A stretch of 64,000 bases of DNA from Leifsonia shinshuensis (GCF_014217625.1 NZ_CP043641.1:930001-994000), one strand, 5' to 3'; shown: positions 54,222 through 62,921, numbered from the stretch's first letter. Notes: generated from the sequence alone by a model not told the origin. Translations and numbers: made by a program.

Positions 54222-55378
54222 CGCGCGCCTCCCTTCGCCGCCTCGGCGACTCGTCGATACGCGTGCCGGCCGTAGGCCAGGAGCTTCTGCCGCGCCGGGA
54301 ACAGGCCCTGCGAGCGGAAGATCATGATGAGCACGAGTGCGATTCCGAAGATCAGGTACTTGTAGTCCGCGATCGCGGTGAACCGCAGCGGGATGTACGC
54401 CACGATCGCGCCGCCGATCATCGCGCCGACCTTGTTGCCCGCGCCGCCGAGCACGACGGCCGCGAGGAACAGGATCGACGTCTGGACGTCGAACTTCTGG
54501 TTGTTGACGAAGCCGACCTGCCCGGCGAACAGCGCACCGGAGAGGCCGCCGACGCCGGCGCCGATCGCGAACGCCCACACCTTGTACTTGAAGGTGGGCA
54601 CGCCCATGATCTCTGCGGCGTCCTCGTCCTCCCGGATGGCGATCCACGCGCGGCCCACGCGGCTGCGCTCCAGGTTGCCGACCAGCAGCAAGATCACGAT
54701 GATGACCGTCACCGTCAGCCAGTACCAGGGCACGCCGTTCGAGTTGGAGAAGATCGGGATGCCCTTGGCGGTCTCCCCCGGCGGGTGCCCGACGTTCTGG
54801 AAGCCGACCTGGCCCTTCATGGCCGGGATGATCGTGGCGAGGATGCGCACGATCTCACCGAAGCCGAGCGTGACGATCGCCAGGTAGTCGCCGCGGAGCC
54901 GCAGCGTCGGCACACCCAGGATCACACCGAAGGTCATGGTGACCGCCATCGCGACCGGGATCGTCCAGAGGTACGGGATCTTGAGGAACGGCGAGTCCGG
55001 GCTGGTCAGCATCGCCGCGGTGTACGACCCGACGGCGAAGAACGCGACGTAGCCGAGGTCGAGGAGGCCGGCGTAGCCGACCACCACGTTCAGGCCGATC
55101 GCGATCAGGCCGTAGGTGGCCATCGCGAAGCACGCGAGCGGCCAGTCGTTGCCGGGCTCGGTCGTGAGCGGGAAGAAGTTCAGGTACGGCAGCGCGTACG
55201 CCAGGGCGACGACGATGAGCAGCCACGCCCACTGCACCGCCCGCGGGAGGCCGTTCCAGTAGTCGCGCAGCGGCTGCAGCGGGCCCTTCTTCCGGTTGGC
55301 GCGCGCCGCCTCGAGGGCATCGCCGGCCTGCTCCGAACGTCCGTCGGGCAGGACCTTGGGGCCTTCGGTGGTGCTCAT
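54218..55378 (-). CDS. livM: Branched-chain amino-acid ABC transporter permease LivM
   Basis: 386 residues from ATG 55378 (MSTTEGPKVLPDGRSEQAG), which overlaps the livH stop (ATGA). A ~55-residue cytoplasmic N-terminal part is followed by about ten TM helices. The LivM signature is GDYLAIVTLGFGEIVRI, and the EAA-like RAWIAIREDEDAAEIMGV contacts the ATPases. LFAGQVGFV and VLGGAGNKVGAMIGG fit the family. Inner-membrane channel subunit. Confidence 0.93.
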   Translation of the reverse strand: MSTTEGPKVLPDGRSEQAGDALEAARANRKKGPLQPLRDYWNGLPRAVQWAWLLIVVALAYALPYLNFFPLTTEPGNDWPLACFAMATYGLIAIGLNVVVGYAGLLDLGYVAFFAVGSYTAAMLTSPDSPFLKIPYLWTIPVAMAVTMTFGVILGVPTLRLRGDYLAIVTLGFGEIVRILATIIPAMKGQVGFQNVGHPPGETAKGIPIFSNSNGVPWYWLTVTVIIVILLLVGNLERSRVGRAWIAIREDEDAAEIMGVPTFKYKVWAFAIGAGVGGLSGALFAGQVGFVNNQKFDVQTSILFLAAVVLGGAGNKVGAMIGGAIVAYIPLRFTAIADYKYLIFGIALVLIMIFRSQGLFPARQKLLAYGRHAYRRVAEAAKGGAR

Positions 55379-56385
55379 GCGCGGCTCCTTCCGAGGGAGG
55401 TGCCGAGGATGCCGGTCGGCTTGACCAGCAGCACCAGCACGAGCACGACGAACGCGACGACGTCGGTCCACTGCGAGTCGCCCAGCAGGATCTGGCCGTA
55501 GTTGCCGATCACGCCGAGCAGGAGACCGCCGAGGAGGGCGCCGCGCACGTTGCCGATGCCGCCGAGGACGGCGGCGGCGAACGCCTTGACGCCGAGCACG
55601 AAGCCGCCGTTGTAGATCACGCCGGAGGGCACCAGCATCACGTAGAACAGCGCGGCGGCGCCCGCGAGGATGCCGCCCGTGATGAACGTGATCTGGATGA
55701 TCTTCTCCTTGTTTACGCCCATCAGCGTCGCGGTGTCGGCGTCCTGCGCGACCGCTCGGATGCCGCGGCCGGTGCGGGTGCGGCGGATGAACATGTCCGT
55801 CGCGATCATCAGGATGACGGAGGCGATCACGATGATGAGCTGCTGGCTGTTCACGATCGTCCCGAAGACGTCGAAGATCGGCGTCGGGATGAACATCGTC
55901 ACCGCCGGCTCCGCGTTCGCGCCCCGGATCAGGAAGATCAGGTACTGGATCGTGAACGAGGCGCCGATCGCCGTGATGAGGAACACGAGGCGTGGCGCGT
56001 TCCGTTTTCGCAGCGGCCGGTACGCGACGCGTTCGAGCACGTACGCGGTCGCCGCGGAGGCCGCCATGCCGACCAGCAGCGCGAGCAGCAGATCGCCGAT
56101 GATCGCGACCGGGCTCAGGTTGGGGGCGCTCGGCCCGAAGCCGAGCGACGTGAGGGTGATCACGACGCCGTACGCGCCGACGATGAACACTTCGGAGTGG
56201 GCGAAGTTGATCAGATTGAGCACGCCGTAGACGAGCGTGTAGCCGACGGCGATCAGGCCGTAGATGGCGCCGAAGGTGAGGCCGTCGAAGGTGGCGCTCC
56301 AGAAGTTCTGGATGAGGGCGCCGACATCGAAGTTGATCCAGGAGTTGTCGAGGACGGGATGGACGAGGAGGAGGGTTTCGAGCAT
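55375..56385 (-). CDS. livH: Branched-chain amino-acid ABC transporter permease LivH
   Basis: 336 residues (MLETLLLVHPVLDNSWINFD) with about eight TM segments. Family features: AIYGLIAVGYTLVYGVLNLINFAHSE, the ATPase-contact region RGIRAVAQDADTATLMGV, and FAAAVLGGIGNVRGALLGG. It starts 125 bp past livK, with a strong hairpin between them, so livK is probably made in excess of the membrane parts. Confidence 0.94.
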   Translation of the reverse strand: MLETLLLVHPVLDNSWINFDVGALIQNFWSATFDGLTFGAIYGLIAVGYTLVYGVLNLINFAHSEVFIVGAYGVVITLTSLGFGPSAPNLSPVAIIGDLLLALLVGMAASAATAYVLERVAYRPLRKRNAPRLVFLITAIGASFTIQYLIFLIRGANAEPAVTMFIPTPIFDVFGTIVNSQQLIIVIASVILMIATDMFIRRTRTGRGIRAVAQDADTATLMGVNKEKIIQITFITGGILAGAAALFYVMLVPSGVIYNGGFVLGVKAFAAAVLGGIGNVRGALLGGLLLGVIGNYGQILLGDSQWTDVVAFVVLVLVLLVKPTGILGTSLGRSRA

Positions 56386-56463
56386 TCGAGCTTCCAGGTG
56401 TCAGTGCCGGATCGTCGTTGGTCCGGCTCAGTTCTTACGAGCGTACGAGCGAGAGTCGAAACA

Positions 56464-56498
56464 AAGGTGCCGCGGGCCACGGTGGCCCGCGGCACCTT
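56464..56498 (-). terminator. Hairpin between livK and livH (attenuator)
   Basis: Near-perfect palindrome: arms AAGGTGCCGCGGGCCAC (56464-56480) and its complement (56482-56498), only one base between, so the real loop is CACGGTG-like. On the minus strand it is followed by TTTGTTTC. Placed 12 bases beyond the livK stop; partial read-through would lower livHMGF relative to livK. Confidence 0.8.
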
Positions 56499-56509
56499 CG
56501 CGTGTCGCG

Positions 56510-57730
56510 TTATCCGATGGTTCCGATCGGGACGATCTTGCCGCCCTCGACCTTGTACCCGTAGACGGTCGGCGCCTGGAGCTCACCGGTGGAGTCCCAC
56601 TTGTAGTGCTTGCTCAGGCCGTCCGCGTCGTAGTTCTTCACCCAGTCGACGAGCTTCGGGCGGGTCGTGTTGCCCTTGTCGATGCCGGCGAGCAGCACGG
56701 TCGTGGCGTCGTAGCCCTCGATCGAGTAGGTGCCGGGCTCGGCGTTGGCGAGCGACTTGTAGGCCGACTCGAACGACGGGATCAGCTCACCCGGGATGCA
56801 GGGGCAGGTGAAGTACGCGTTGCTGGACGCGTCGCCGGCCAGCTTGATGAACTGGTCGTCCTTCACACCGTCGGGGCCGACGAACGTGCCCGTGTAGCCC
56901 TTGTTGACCAGCTGCTGGTCGAAGGGAGCGCCCTCGGCGTAGTAGCCCGAGTAGTACACGGCGTCCGGCTTCGCGTTGATGATCTTGGAGATCACCGCGG
57001 AGAAGTCCTTCTGGCCGGTCGTCACCTTGTCGGTGCCGACGAGCGCGCTGCCGAGCGCCTTGGAGGTCGTGGTGCCGAGGCCGATTCCGTAGTCGGAGTC
57101 GTCCTGGACCAGGTAGACCTTCTTGGCCTGCAGCTTGTCGGTCAGGAACTTCGCCGCTGCCGGGCCCTGCACGGCGTCGTTGCCGAGGCCGCGGAAGAAG
57201 GTCTTCCAGCCGTTCTGGGTCAGCGCCGGGTTGGTCGCGGACGGGGTGATGTGCACCAGGCCCTGCTGCTCGAAGATGTTTCCGGTCGCCTTGGACTCAC
57301 CGGAGAACGGCAGGCCCACGACACCGACGATGTCGGCCTCGTTGACCGCCTGGGTGACCGGGCCGGTCGCCTTGTTCGGGTCGCCCTCGGTGTCGAACTT
57401 CTTGAAGCCGACCTGGCATCCCGCGTTGGCCTTGTTGTGCTGGTTGATGGCCAGCTGGATGCCGTTGAAGATGTTGATGCCCAGCTGGGCGTTCGGGCCG
57501 GTCTCGGCTCCGACGTACGCGATGGTGAGCCCGGAGGGGCAGGTGGCCTTGCCATCACCCGCGGGGAGCACCGCGTCCTTCGGGGTGGAAACCGAGGTGA
57601 TAGCGGGGATGTTCACCTTCGAGTTGGTGTTGGTGGAGCCACCAGTTGACGGCTGGTTGGCACAGCCAACGAGGAGCAGTGCGACTGACGCTGCAACAGC
57701 CGCACCGATCGTGACTTTCTTTCCTAGCAT
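56510..57730 (-). CDS. livK: Branched-chain amino-acid ABC transporter substrate-binding lipoprotein LivK
   Basis: 406 residues. Lipoprotein signal with lipobox LVGC (Cys23) and a Ser/Thr/Asn spacer. The periplasmic-binding type I fold shows IAYVGAETGPNAQLG, VGVVGLPFSGESKA, VHITPSATNPALT, FRGLGNDAVQGPAAA, LVQDDSDYGIGLG and VGPDGVKDDQFI. It lies first in the operon, with GAGAGG upstream of ATG 57730. Ligand range (Leu/Ile/Val or others) cannot be read from sequence. Confidence 0.93.
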   Translation of the reverse strand: MLGKKVTIGAAVAASVALLLVGCANQPSTGGSTNTNSKVNIPAITSVSTPKDAVLPAGDGKATCPSGLTIAYVGAETGPNAQLGINIFNGIQLAINQHNKANAGCQVGFKKFDTEGDPNKATGPVTQAVNEADIVGVVGLPFSGESKATGNIFEQQGLVHITPSATNPALTQNGWKTFFRGLGNDAVQGPAAAKFLTDKLQAKKVYLVQDDSDYGIGLGTTTSKALGSALVGTDKVTTGQKDFSAVISKIINAKPDAVYYSGYYAEGAPFDQQLVNKGYTGTFVGPDGVKDDQFIKLAGDASSNAYFTCPCIPGELIPSFESAYKSLANAEPGTYSIEGYDATTVLLAGIDKGNTTRPKLVDWVKNYDADGLSKHYKWDSTGELQAPTVYGYKVEGGKIVPIGTIG

Positions 57731-57957
57731 CTTCTGCCTCTCGACGTGAATCCGTGTCGAACGCGGCGTGTTTGCCTCGTCGCACCACGAATATGTGTGC
57801 TGAGACTACCTGTAATGCAAGCATTTGCACCCGCCATTTGCGCGCAGATTTACACGATCGAAACCAAACGGTTCGATGCTCTTCACAGCGATCCGAACCG
57901 GGGTTAGTGTGGGCGGTTGGCCGCATATTGACGATTCGACGACAGCGGGAGGCAGCG
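57731..57957. promoter_or_regulatory. Divergent livK / GNAT regulatory region
   Basis: 227 bp lacking a gene and AT-richer than the flanks. Two inverted repeats stand out: TGCAAGCATTTGCA at 57816-57829 (TGCAA...TTGCA) and ATCGAA at 57857-57862 facing TTCGAT at 57872-57877. Either may bind a regulator of the liv operon or the acetyltransferase gene. No complete -10/-35 pair was convincing. Confidence 0.4.
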
Positions 57958-59028
57958 GTGCGCATCGAGCGGCTCTCACCTCCCCCGGCTCTCGGCACCG
58001 CGGAGTCGCTGCTGTTCGAGGAACTCGTCGGCGTCCTCAACGGCATCAGCGTGGCGCTGTGGCGGGCCGACGACTTCGTGGAGACGGCGGAGGAGGCGCT
58101 GGCCGCCTTCCGAGCGCAGGACTACCAGGAGAAGATCGTGCTCGTCGCGATCGAGGACGGCGTCGTCGTCGGCCGCGTCCAGGCGGACTTCCCGCTGGAC
58201 GAGGAGGCCGAGACGATGAGCCTCCTGGTGGACGTCGCCCCCGCCGCCCGCGGCCGCGGCATCGGCTCGGCGCTGCTCGCCGCCGGCGAAGAGCTCGCGG
58301 CCGAGGGCGGCCGGCGTGTCGTCAGCGCGTACACCGAGCACCCGGCCGCCACCCTCGGCGACAGCGTGTCGGTCATCCGGGCGCGCGCCGGCTCCGCCGG
58401 GCTGCCCGCCGAGTCGCGGGACGTCCGCTTCGCCCTCCGCCACGGCTACCGGCTTGGCCAAGTGGAGCGCTCCAGCGAGCTGCTGCTGCCGCTCCCCCGG
58501 GCGCGGGAGGCCGGCCTGGCCAGCACGGCGGCCTCCGCCACGGGCTACCGCGCGGTCTCCTGGCTGGGCCACGCGCCCGACGAGCTGCTGGAGCCGTTCG
58601 CGGCGCTGAAGGCGCGGATGTCGACCGACATCCCGCAGAGCGGCATCGCGGTCGACCGCGAGGAGTGGACGGGCGAGCGGGTGCGCGCGCAGGAGCGCGA
58701 GCTGGCCGAACGCGGCGAGCCGCTGCTGGTCACCGCCGCCGAGCACATCGCCACGGGCGAGCTGGCGGCGTACACCGAGATCGCGGTCCCGGCCGACGGC
58801 GACAAGGCCGAGCAGTACGACACCCTGGTCGCCCTCCCCCACCGCGGCCACCGCCTCGGCACCCTGGTCAAGCTCCAGAACATCCACGAGTTGGCGCACC
58901 ACGCTCCGCACATCCACCGCCTGCTCACCTGGAACGCCGACGAGAACGCGCCGATGCTCGCGATCAACCGGGCGTTCGGGTTCCAGCTGCACGCGCTGAC
59001 GGGGCACTGGCAGAAGACGCTGGGGTGA
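57958..59028 (+). CDS. Tandem GNAT acetyltransferase
   Basis: 356 residues from GTG 57958 (VRIERLSPPPALG) with GGGAGG upstream. The first GNAT domain (~1-165) has acetyl-CoA site VDVAPAARGRGIGSALL. The second (~185-356) is degenerate but keeps LPHRGHRLGTLVKLQNIHEL and the terminal WNADENAPMLAINRAFGFQ. The layout is that of Eis-like/MshD-like double-GNAT proteins, and MshD (mycothiol synthase) is a tempting but unproven relative. Substrate unknown. Confidence 0.82.
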   Translation: MRIERLSPPPALGTAESLLFEELVGVLNGISVALWRADDFVETAEEALAAFRAQDYQEKIVLVAIEDGVVVGRVQADFPLDEEAETMSLLVDVAPAARGRGIGSALLAAGEELAAEGGRRVVSAYTEHPAATLGDSVSVIRARAGSAGLPAESRDVRFALRHGYRLGQVERSSELLLPLPRAREAGLASTAASATGYRAVSWLGHAPDELLEPFAALKARMSTDIPQSGIAVDREEWTGERVRAQERELAERGEPLLVTAAEHIATGELAAYTEIAVPADGDKAEQYDTLVALPHRGHRLGTLVKLQNIHELAHHAPHIHRLLTWNADENAPMLAINRAFGFQLHALTGHWQKTLG

Positions 59029-59041
59029 ACGGCGGCAGCCT

Positions 59042-59332
59042 CTACAGGTGCCTGGTCGGATCCATCCGCTGATGCAGGATGCGAATGACATCGACACCGT
59101 CGCCGTTCGCGACGTAGAAGAGCAGATGGCTCCCGATCGCGTAACGCCGGTAGCCGGTCCGAATGTCGTCACAGGCGCGCCCGCGTTCCGGGTCAGCCGC
59201 AATGCGCTCGATGGCCGCGCGGATCTCGGTCACATACGTCTCGGCCTGACGCACATCCGAGGTCTCCTGTGTGAAGTCCCAGATCGAGGAGAGATCGCGC
59301 CGCGCGGCCGGAGTGAACCGGAACCGGGTCAC
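59042..59332 (-). CDS. parE: ParE/RelE-type toxin
   Basis: 96 residues (MTRFRFTPAARRDLSSIWDFT). The RelE/ParE fold signature is clear: FTPAARRDLSSIWDFT, YVTEIRAAIERIAADPERG, RRYAIGSHLLFYV, DVIRILHQRMD. It ends MDPTRHL as ParE proteins do. Its ATG overlaps the antitoxin stop (ATGA). ParE poisons gyrase; RelE cuts mRNA; sequence favours ParE because of the associated ParD. Confidence 0.88.
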   Translation of the reverse strand: MTRFRFTPAARRDLSSIWDFTQETSDVRQAETYVTEIRAAIERIAADPERGRACDDIRTGYRRYAIGSHLLFYVANGDGVDVIRILHQRMDPTRHL

Positions 59333-59562
59333 GACTTCTTCGCGGCGATGAACGCGTCGAAGTCGAACGCCTCCGGTTCGCCACTCTCCTCGCCTGCTAC
59401 CAGCGCGGCTCGAAGCGCGGACATCTGCGTCTCCTGGTCCTCGAGCAGGCGCAGCCCGGCGCGCACGACTTCGCTTGCGGAGCGGTAGCGGCCCGTCGCC
59501 ACTTCGTGCGCGAGGAAACCGGCGAAGTGGTCGTCGAGGCTGATCGACGTGTTCATGGCCAT
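59329..59562 (-). CDS. parD: ParD-type ribbon-helix-helix antitoxin
   Basis: 77 residues from ATG 59562 (MAMNTSISLDDHFAGFLAHEV); ATG 59556 is equally possible. Residues ~3-45 form the RHH DNA-binding fold with YRSASEVVRAGLRLLED, and the C-terminal ~30 residues (GEESGEPEAFDFDAFIAAKKS) are the toxin-neutralising tail. It precedes the toxin, the normal order, and a perfect palindrome sits just upstream for autoregulation. Confidence 0.88.
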   Translation of the reverse strand: MAMNTSISLDDHFAGFLAHEVATGRYRSASEVVRAGLRLLEDQETQMSALRAALVAGEESGEPEAFDFDAFIAAKKS

Positions 59563-59571
59563 GCGGGCCAC

Positions 59572-59590
59572 ATTACCAATCTTTGGTAAT
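59572..59590 (-). promoter_or_regulatory. parDE operator palindrome
   Basis: ATTACCAA-TCT-TTGGTAAT: perfect 8-bp arms (59572-59579 and 59583-59590) 10 bases upstream of the antitoxin start. Typical position for a ParD RHH operator. Confidence 0.7.
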
Positions 59591-59695
59591 CGACGCAGCC
59601 CCTGACTCGGTTCGTGCCCCGTTATTAGCACCCTCCTGATGCCACTTTTCGAGTGTCAGCACTCATTGCTCTCCGCGCGCCGAGGCACAGACCTC
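59591..59695. other. Gap between parD and the DUF2867 gene, no feature recognised
   Basis: About 105 bp. It carries the parDE promoter side and the 3' flank of the DUF2867 gene. I see no reliable ORF or hairpin. Confidence 0.4.
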
Positions 59696-60166
59696 TCACT
59701 GCCCTCTGTTTCCGTGACTTCGTGCGAGGCGGCCGAAGAACACCCTCATAACGAGCGGATGCCCGAGGCGGAGCCCTCGCGCGTAGATCCGCCCGAAGAC
59801 ATTGTGTGTTGTCACTGTGGTCGTCACCTCGATCCGGGTGCCATTCCTAGTCTCATTCGCCGTCAGTGAGCTGCGAAAGGATAAATGTCTGTCCGCGATC
59901 CCGAATTCGATCCGGTCTAACGATTCCGCGATGACCGGGAAAGGCCCGAGGAACTTCGGTCCGGTGCGCTCCCCTTCCCCAGCCCGGGAGGCGAACGACT
60001 CCACGCCGAAGGGACGCACGACGACGTTCCTGACAGCGATGGCCGCCTGGATGGGCGCGGGGCGAGCCCCGAATAGTCGTTCACCCCACTCCCGGGCGGT
60101 GGCAGGGGCCACCGATCCCAGGTCGACGCTTTCCAGCCACTCGATCGTGCGTGTGATCTGCCTCAT
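59696..60166 (-). CDS. DUF2867 family protein
   Basis: 156 residues from ATG 60166 (MRQITRTIEWLESVDLGSVA); GGGGAT lies upstream. The family pattern is present: TAREWGERLFGARPAP, IAVRNVVVRPFG, PVIAESLDRIEFGIADRHLSFRSSL and VTTTVTTHNVFGRIYARGL. Function unknown. It lies divergently from an SRPBCC gene in a patch of lower GC, separate from the core operons on either side. Confidence 0.75.
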   Translation of the reverse strand: MRQITRTIEWLESVDLGSVAPATAREWGERLFGARPAPIQAAIAVRNVVVRPFGVESFASRAGEGERTGPKFLGPFPVIAESLDRIEFGIADRHLSFRSSLTANETRNGTRIEVTTTVTTHNVFGRIYARGLRLGHPLVMRVFFGRLARSHGNRGQ

Positions 60167-60574
60167 GTGAATCCCCAGCTCTATCTGCCTCGATGCCGCC
60201 CGACCCGCGGTCGAAGGCTCGTACGTTCGATAGACAGCGTTTCTCCGGGAGACACGCGGTCTCGCCGAAAACGAGCAACGCTCCATCCAGTCATGCCGAC
60301 AACCACTGGTTCGAATAATCCGCGAGGTGGAGGCAACGACGGCACGAGGAGCGCACGGATGACAATGCCCGATATGGTGTGGCGTTTCACTCTTAATTCC
60401 ATGCTTCTATTTCTTGCTTCAGGTGTCAAGTGGCGGAGCCGACTTGCCTCGGGTGAAAGGACAGCCGTCGAAACGCGATGGCACGACAGTAACATGCTTC
60501 ATGTGGTGATTTCAGTTGTCAGCACAAGATGTAGATTTGGGAGGAAACAACCGATTCCACCTCGGGGAGCCCCA
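60167..60574. other. AT-richer intergenic stretch between divergent genes
   Basis: 408 bp without a supported gene. Between about 60360 and 60540 the composition falls to roughly 45-50% GC, well below the surrounding chromosome. It should hold promoters for both flanking genes. Open frames exist through it but lack ribosome sites and family sequence. Confidence 0.5.
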
Positions 60575-61060
60575 ATGCCGACGATCGAAGCCAGCACGAC
60601 CGTTCCCGTAGAGCCTGACGTGGCGTTCGCGGTCTCCCAGACTCACGGGGATCTACGGCTGCGCTGGGATCGGTTCATCCGCGCCGAGCGACTGCTCGAC
60701 GGTGCCACCGCGCAGGATCGCGGGGTACGCACCTGGACACGGCACAGGAGGGGCATGGCGATGGTCAGTGAATGCGTCTCATTCAATCCCCCGTCGAACA
60801 CTGGAATGCGCATGACCGAGGGGCCGTGGTTTTTCGAACGTTTCGCGGGTGGATGGCAGTTCAGGCACGCAGAGGGCGGCGGCACACGAGTGATGTGGCG
60901 GTACAGCTTCTCGTGCAGACCTCGTTGGCTCGCGCCGATCGCAGAGCGGATCGGAACCCTGGTGCTGCGACGAGAAATCCAAGCGCGCGTGACCAGTTTC
61001 GCTGCCGGCTGCGCGGACGAGGCGCTGCTGGCGAAAGTACAAAGCGACGCTCACCCATGA
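60575..61060 (+). CDS. SRPBCC (polyketide-cyclase-like) ligand-binding protein
   Basis: 161 residues from ATG 60575 (MPTIEASTTVPVEPDVAFAV), with GGGGAG upstream. The helix-grip START-like fold is suggested by the opening, SNTGMRMTEGPWFFERFAGGWQF and GGTRVMWRYSFSCRP, and by the long C-terminal helix RREIQARVTSFAAGCADEALLAK. Ligand unknown. It lies in the AT-richer patch, upstream of the AACTCCGGA repeats. Confidence 0.78.
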   Translation: MPTIEASTTVPVEPDVAFAVSQTHGDLRLRWDRFIRAERLLDGATAQDRGVRTWTRHRRGMAMVSECVSFNPPSNTGMRMTEGPWFFERFAGGWQFRHAEGGGTRVMWRYSFSCRPRWLAPIAERIGTLVLRREIQARVTSFAAGCADEALLAKVQSDAHP

Positions 61061-61081
61061 CACGGGAGTAGTCCCGTTCAC

Positions 61082-61254
61082 AACTCCGGAGATCCCGCCC
61101 CCTCGCGGCCGTTTCGCCGGACGAACGGACAGTTCCCCGGTGTGTCGAGCTGGGTCTCCGGAGTTGCAGCAACTCCGGAGGAATCGGTGGACACGCCGCG
61201 CGGGATGCCGTAACTCCGGACATCCGCGGCGGATTCGGGCGGGGTTCCGGAGTT
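61082..61254. repeat. Five-copy AACTCCGGA array in alternating orientation
   Basis: Copies: AACTCCGGAG 61082-61091 (+), CTCCGGAGTT 61156-61165 (-), AACTCCGGAG 61171-61180 (+), AACTCCGGA 61212-61220 (+), TCCGGAGTT 61246-61254 (-). The middle pair forms CTCCGGAGTTGC-A-GCAACTCCGGAG, a 12-bp-arm palindrome, and the last pair GTAACTCCGGA...TCCGGAGTTAC. The array fills the gap between the SRPBCC gene and the mutM stop; it may terminate both or bind a protein. Confidence 0.8.
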
Positions 61255-62176
61255 ACGGGCGCGGCGCCCGCAGCCGCTGGCACCGCGGGCAGAAGTGCGA
61301 CGACCGGTTAATGAACCGCTCGCGCACGATCGGCGTCCCGCATCGCGGGCACGGCTTCCCGTCCTGCCCGTACGCGTTCAGGCTGTGCGCGAAGTAGCCC
61401 GAGTTGCCGTTCACGTTCACGTACTGCGCGTCGAAGCTCGTGCCGCCCTCCGCCAGCGCCTTCTCGAGCACGTGCCGCACCTCCGCCAGCAGCGCACGTG
61501 CCCGAGCGCGGCTCAGCGACGACGCCGGCTGCTCGTAGTGGATGCGGGCCGCCCAGAGCGCTTCGTCCGCGTAGATGTTGCCGACGCCGCTGATCACCGT
61601 CTGGTCGAGGAGGACGCGCTTGATGCCGCTGTTCTTGCGGGCCAGCGCGGCGAAGAACCCGGCGTCGTCGAACGCCGGGTCGAGCGGGTCGCGGGCGATG
61701 TGGGAGACCTGGGTCGGGATCAGCGGCTCGTCGGTGCCGAGGCCGGCCGGAGCGCCGTCGGTGGTCGGGACGAGCGAGTCCACTGCCATCGAGCCGAAGA
61801 TGCGCTGGTCCACGAAGTGCACCCACAGCTCGCGGTGGTCGCCGGGTAGGGTCGCTGCGGTCTCGATGTGGAGGCGGATGCGCAGGAGGCCCGCCTCGTC
61901 CCAGCCGGGCTCGCGCAGCAGGATCTGGCCGCTCATCCCGAGGTGCGCGACGATCGCGCGGCGCGGCGAGCCCTGCAGCGGGATCCAGAGGAACTTGCCG
62001 CGGCGGGCCGGCTCCTCCATCACGCGGCCGGTCAGCAGCGTCTCGAAGGCGCCCGCGACCGGGTCGTGGCGTTTCAGCGAACGCGGCTCGAAGACCTCGA
62101 CCCCGAGGATGGTCGCACCCGTGACCGCCGGCGCCAGTCCGGCGCGGACGACCTCAACCTCGGGGAGCTCTGGCAC
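61253..62176 (-). CDS. mutM: Formamidopyrimidine-DNA glycosylase
   Basis: Excises 8-oxoguanine and Fapy lesions. 307 residues. N-terminal Pro2-Glu3 ([14 protein letters not shown]) are the catalytic pair, Lys in ARRGKFLW is the conserved beta-loop Lys, H2TH region [12 protein letters not shown], and the zinc finger [16 protein letters not shown]...CPRCQ. The start overlaps the rnc 3' end by 23 bp. Confidence 0.96.
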   Translation of the reverse strand: MPELPEVEVVRAGLAPAVTGATILGVEVFEPRSLKRHDPVAGAFETLLTGRVMEEPARRGKFLWIPLQGSPRRAIVAHLGMSGQILLREPGWDEAGLLRIRLHIETAATLPGDHRELWVHFVDQRIFGSMAVDSLVPTTDGAPAGLGTDEPLIPTQVSHIARDPLDPAFDDAGFFAALARKNSGIKRVLLDQTVISGVGNIYADEALWAARIHYEQPASSLSRARARALLAEVRHVLEKALAEGGTSFDAQYVNVNGNSGYFAHSLNAYGQDGKPCPRCGTPIVRERFINRSSHFCPRCQRLRAPRP

Positions 62177-62867
62177 GGCGGCGGTTCAGCTCGGTCCAGG
62201 CGCTGAGCGCGGCGGCCATCTCGGCCTGCTTCTTGCTCGTGCCCTCCCCCGTCGCGGTGACGAGGTCGCCGACCGAGACGGTGGCGTGGAAGGTCTTGGA
62301 GTGATCGGGGCCGGTGTTGGTGACGGTGTAGACCGGGAGGCCGGCGCCGCGGTGGGCCGCGGCCTCCTGGAGGCTCGTCTTGGGGTCCATCGCCGCCCCG
62401 AACCGATCCGGGTCCGCCAGCAGCGGGTCGACCAGACGCAGCACGAGTGCCGTCGCCTCATCCCCTCCGGCGTCGAGGTAGGCGGCGCCGATCAGCGCCT
62501 CCACCGTGTCGGCCAGGATGGACGCCTTGTCGCGGCCGCCGCTCTGGTTCTCGCCGCGGCCGAGGCGCAGATACTGGCCCAGGTCGATGCTGCGCGCGAC
62601 CTCCGCCAGCGCGACCGAGCTGACCAGGCTGGCCCGGCGCTTGGCGAGCTCGCCCTCGTCGAGGTCCGGGTTCTCCCGGAACAGCTTGACGGTGACGGCC
62701 TGCCCGAGGATCGAGTCGCCGAGGAACTCCAGGCGCTCGTTGTTCGGGATGCCGCCGTTCTCGTACGCGAACGACCGGTGGGTCAGCGCAAGCACGAGAA
62801 GCTCGGGGTCGATGTCGACCCCGAGCTTCTCGATGAGGGCGGAGCGGTCAGTGTTCTCCCCGACCAC
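62154..62867 (-). CDS. rnc: Ribonuclease III
   Basis: Cuts double-stranded RNA in rRNA maturation. 237 residues. Signature [17 protein letters not shown], second acid set [19 protein letters not shown], then a dsRNA-binding domain (~165-235) with [31 protein letters not shown] and [16 protein letters not shown]. Linked with rpmF upstream and mutM downstream in the usual order. Confidence 0.96.
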   Translation of the reverse strand: MVGENTDRSALIEKLGVDIDPELLVLALTHRSFAYENGGIPNNERLEFLGDSILGQAVTVKLFRENPDLDEGELAKRRASLVSSVALAEVARSIDLGQYLRLGRGENQSGGRDKASILADTVEALIGAAYLDAGGDEATALVLRLVDPLLADPDRFGAAMDPKTSLQEAAAHRGAGLPVYTVTNTGPDHSKTFHATVSVGDLVTATGEGTSKKQAEMAAALSAWTELNRRRARAPRG

Positions 62868-62921
62868 GTGCTCCCTGCCCCCTACTTGTTGCGTCCTGCG
62901 CTGTTCAGCCCTGTGGGCGGA

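Noticed and set aside
59639-59869. A 76-residue plus-strand frame opposite the DUF2867 gene
   Set aside because: No ribosome site and it overlaps the DUF2867 reading frame, which has family motifs.
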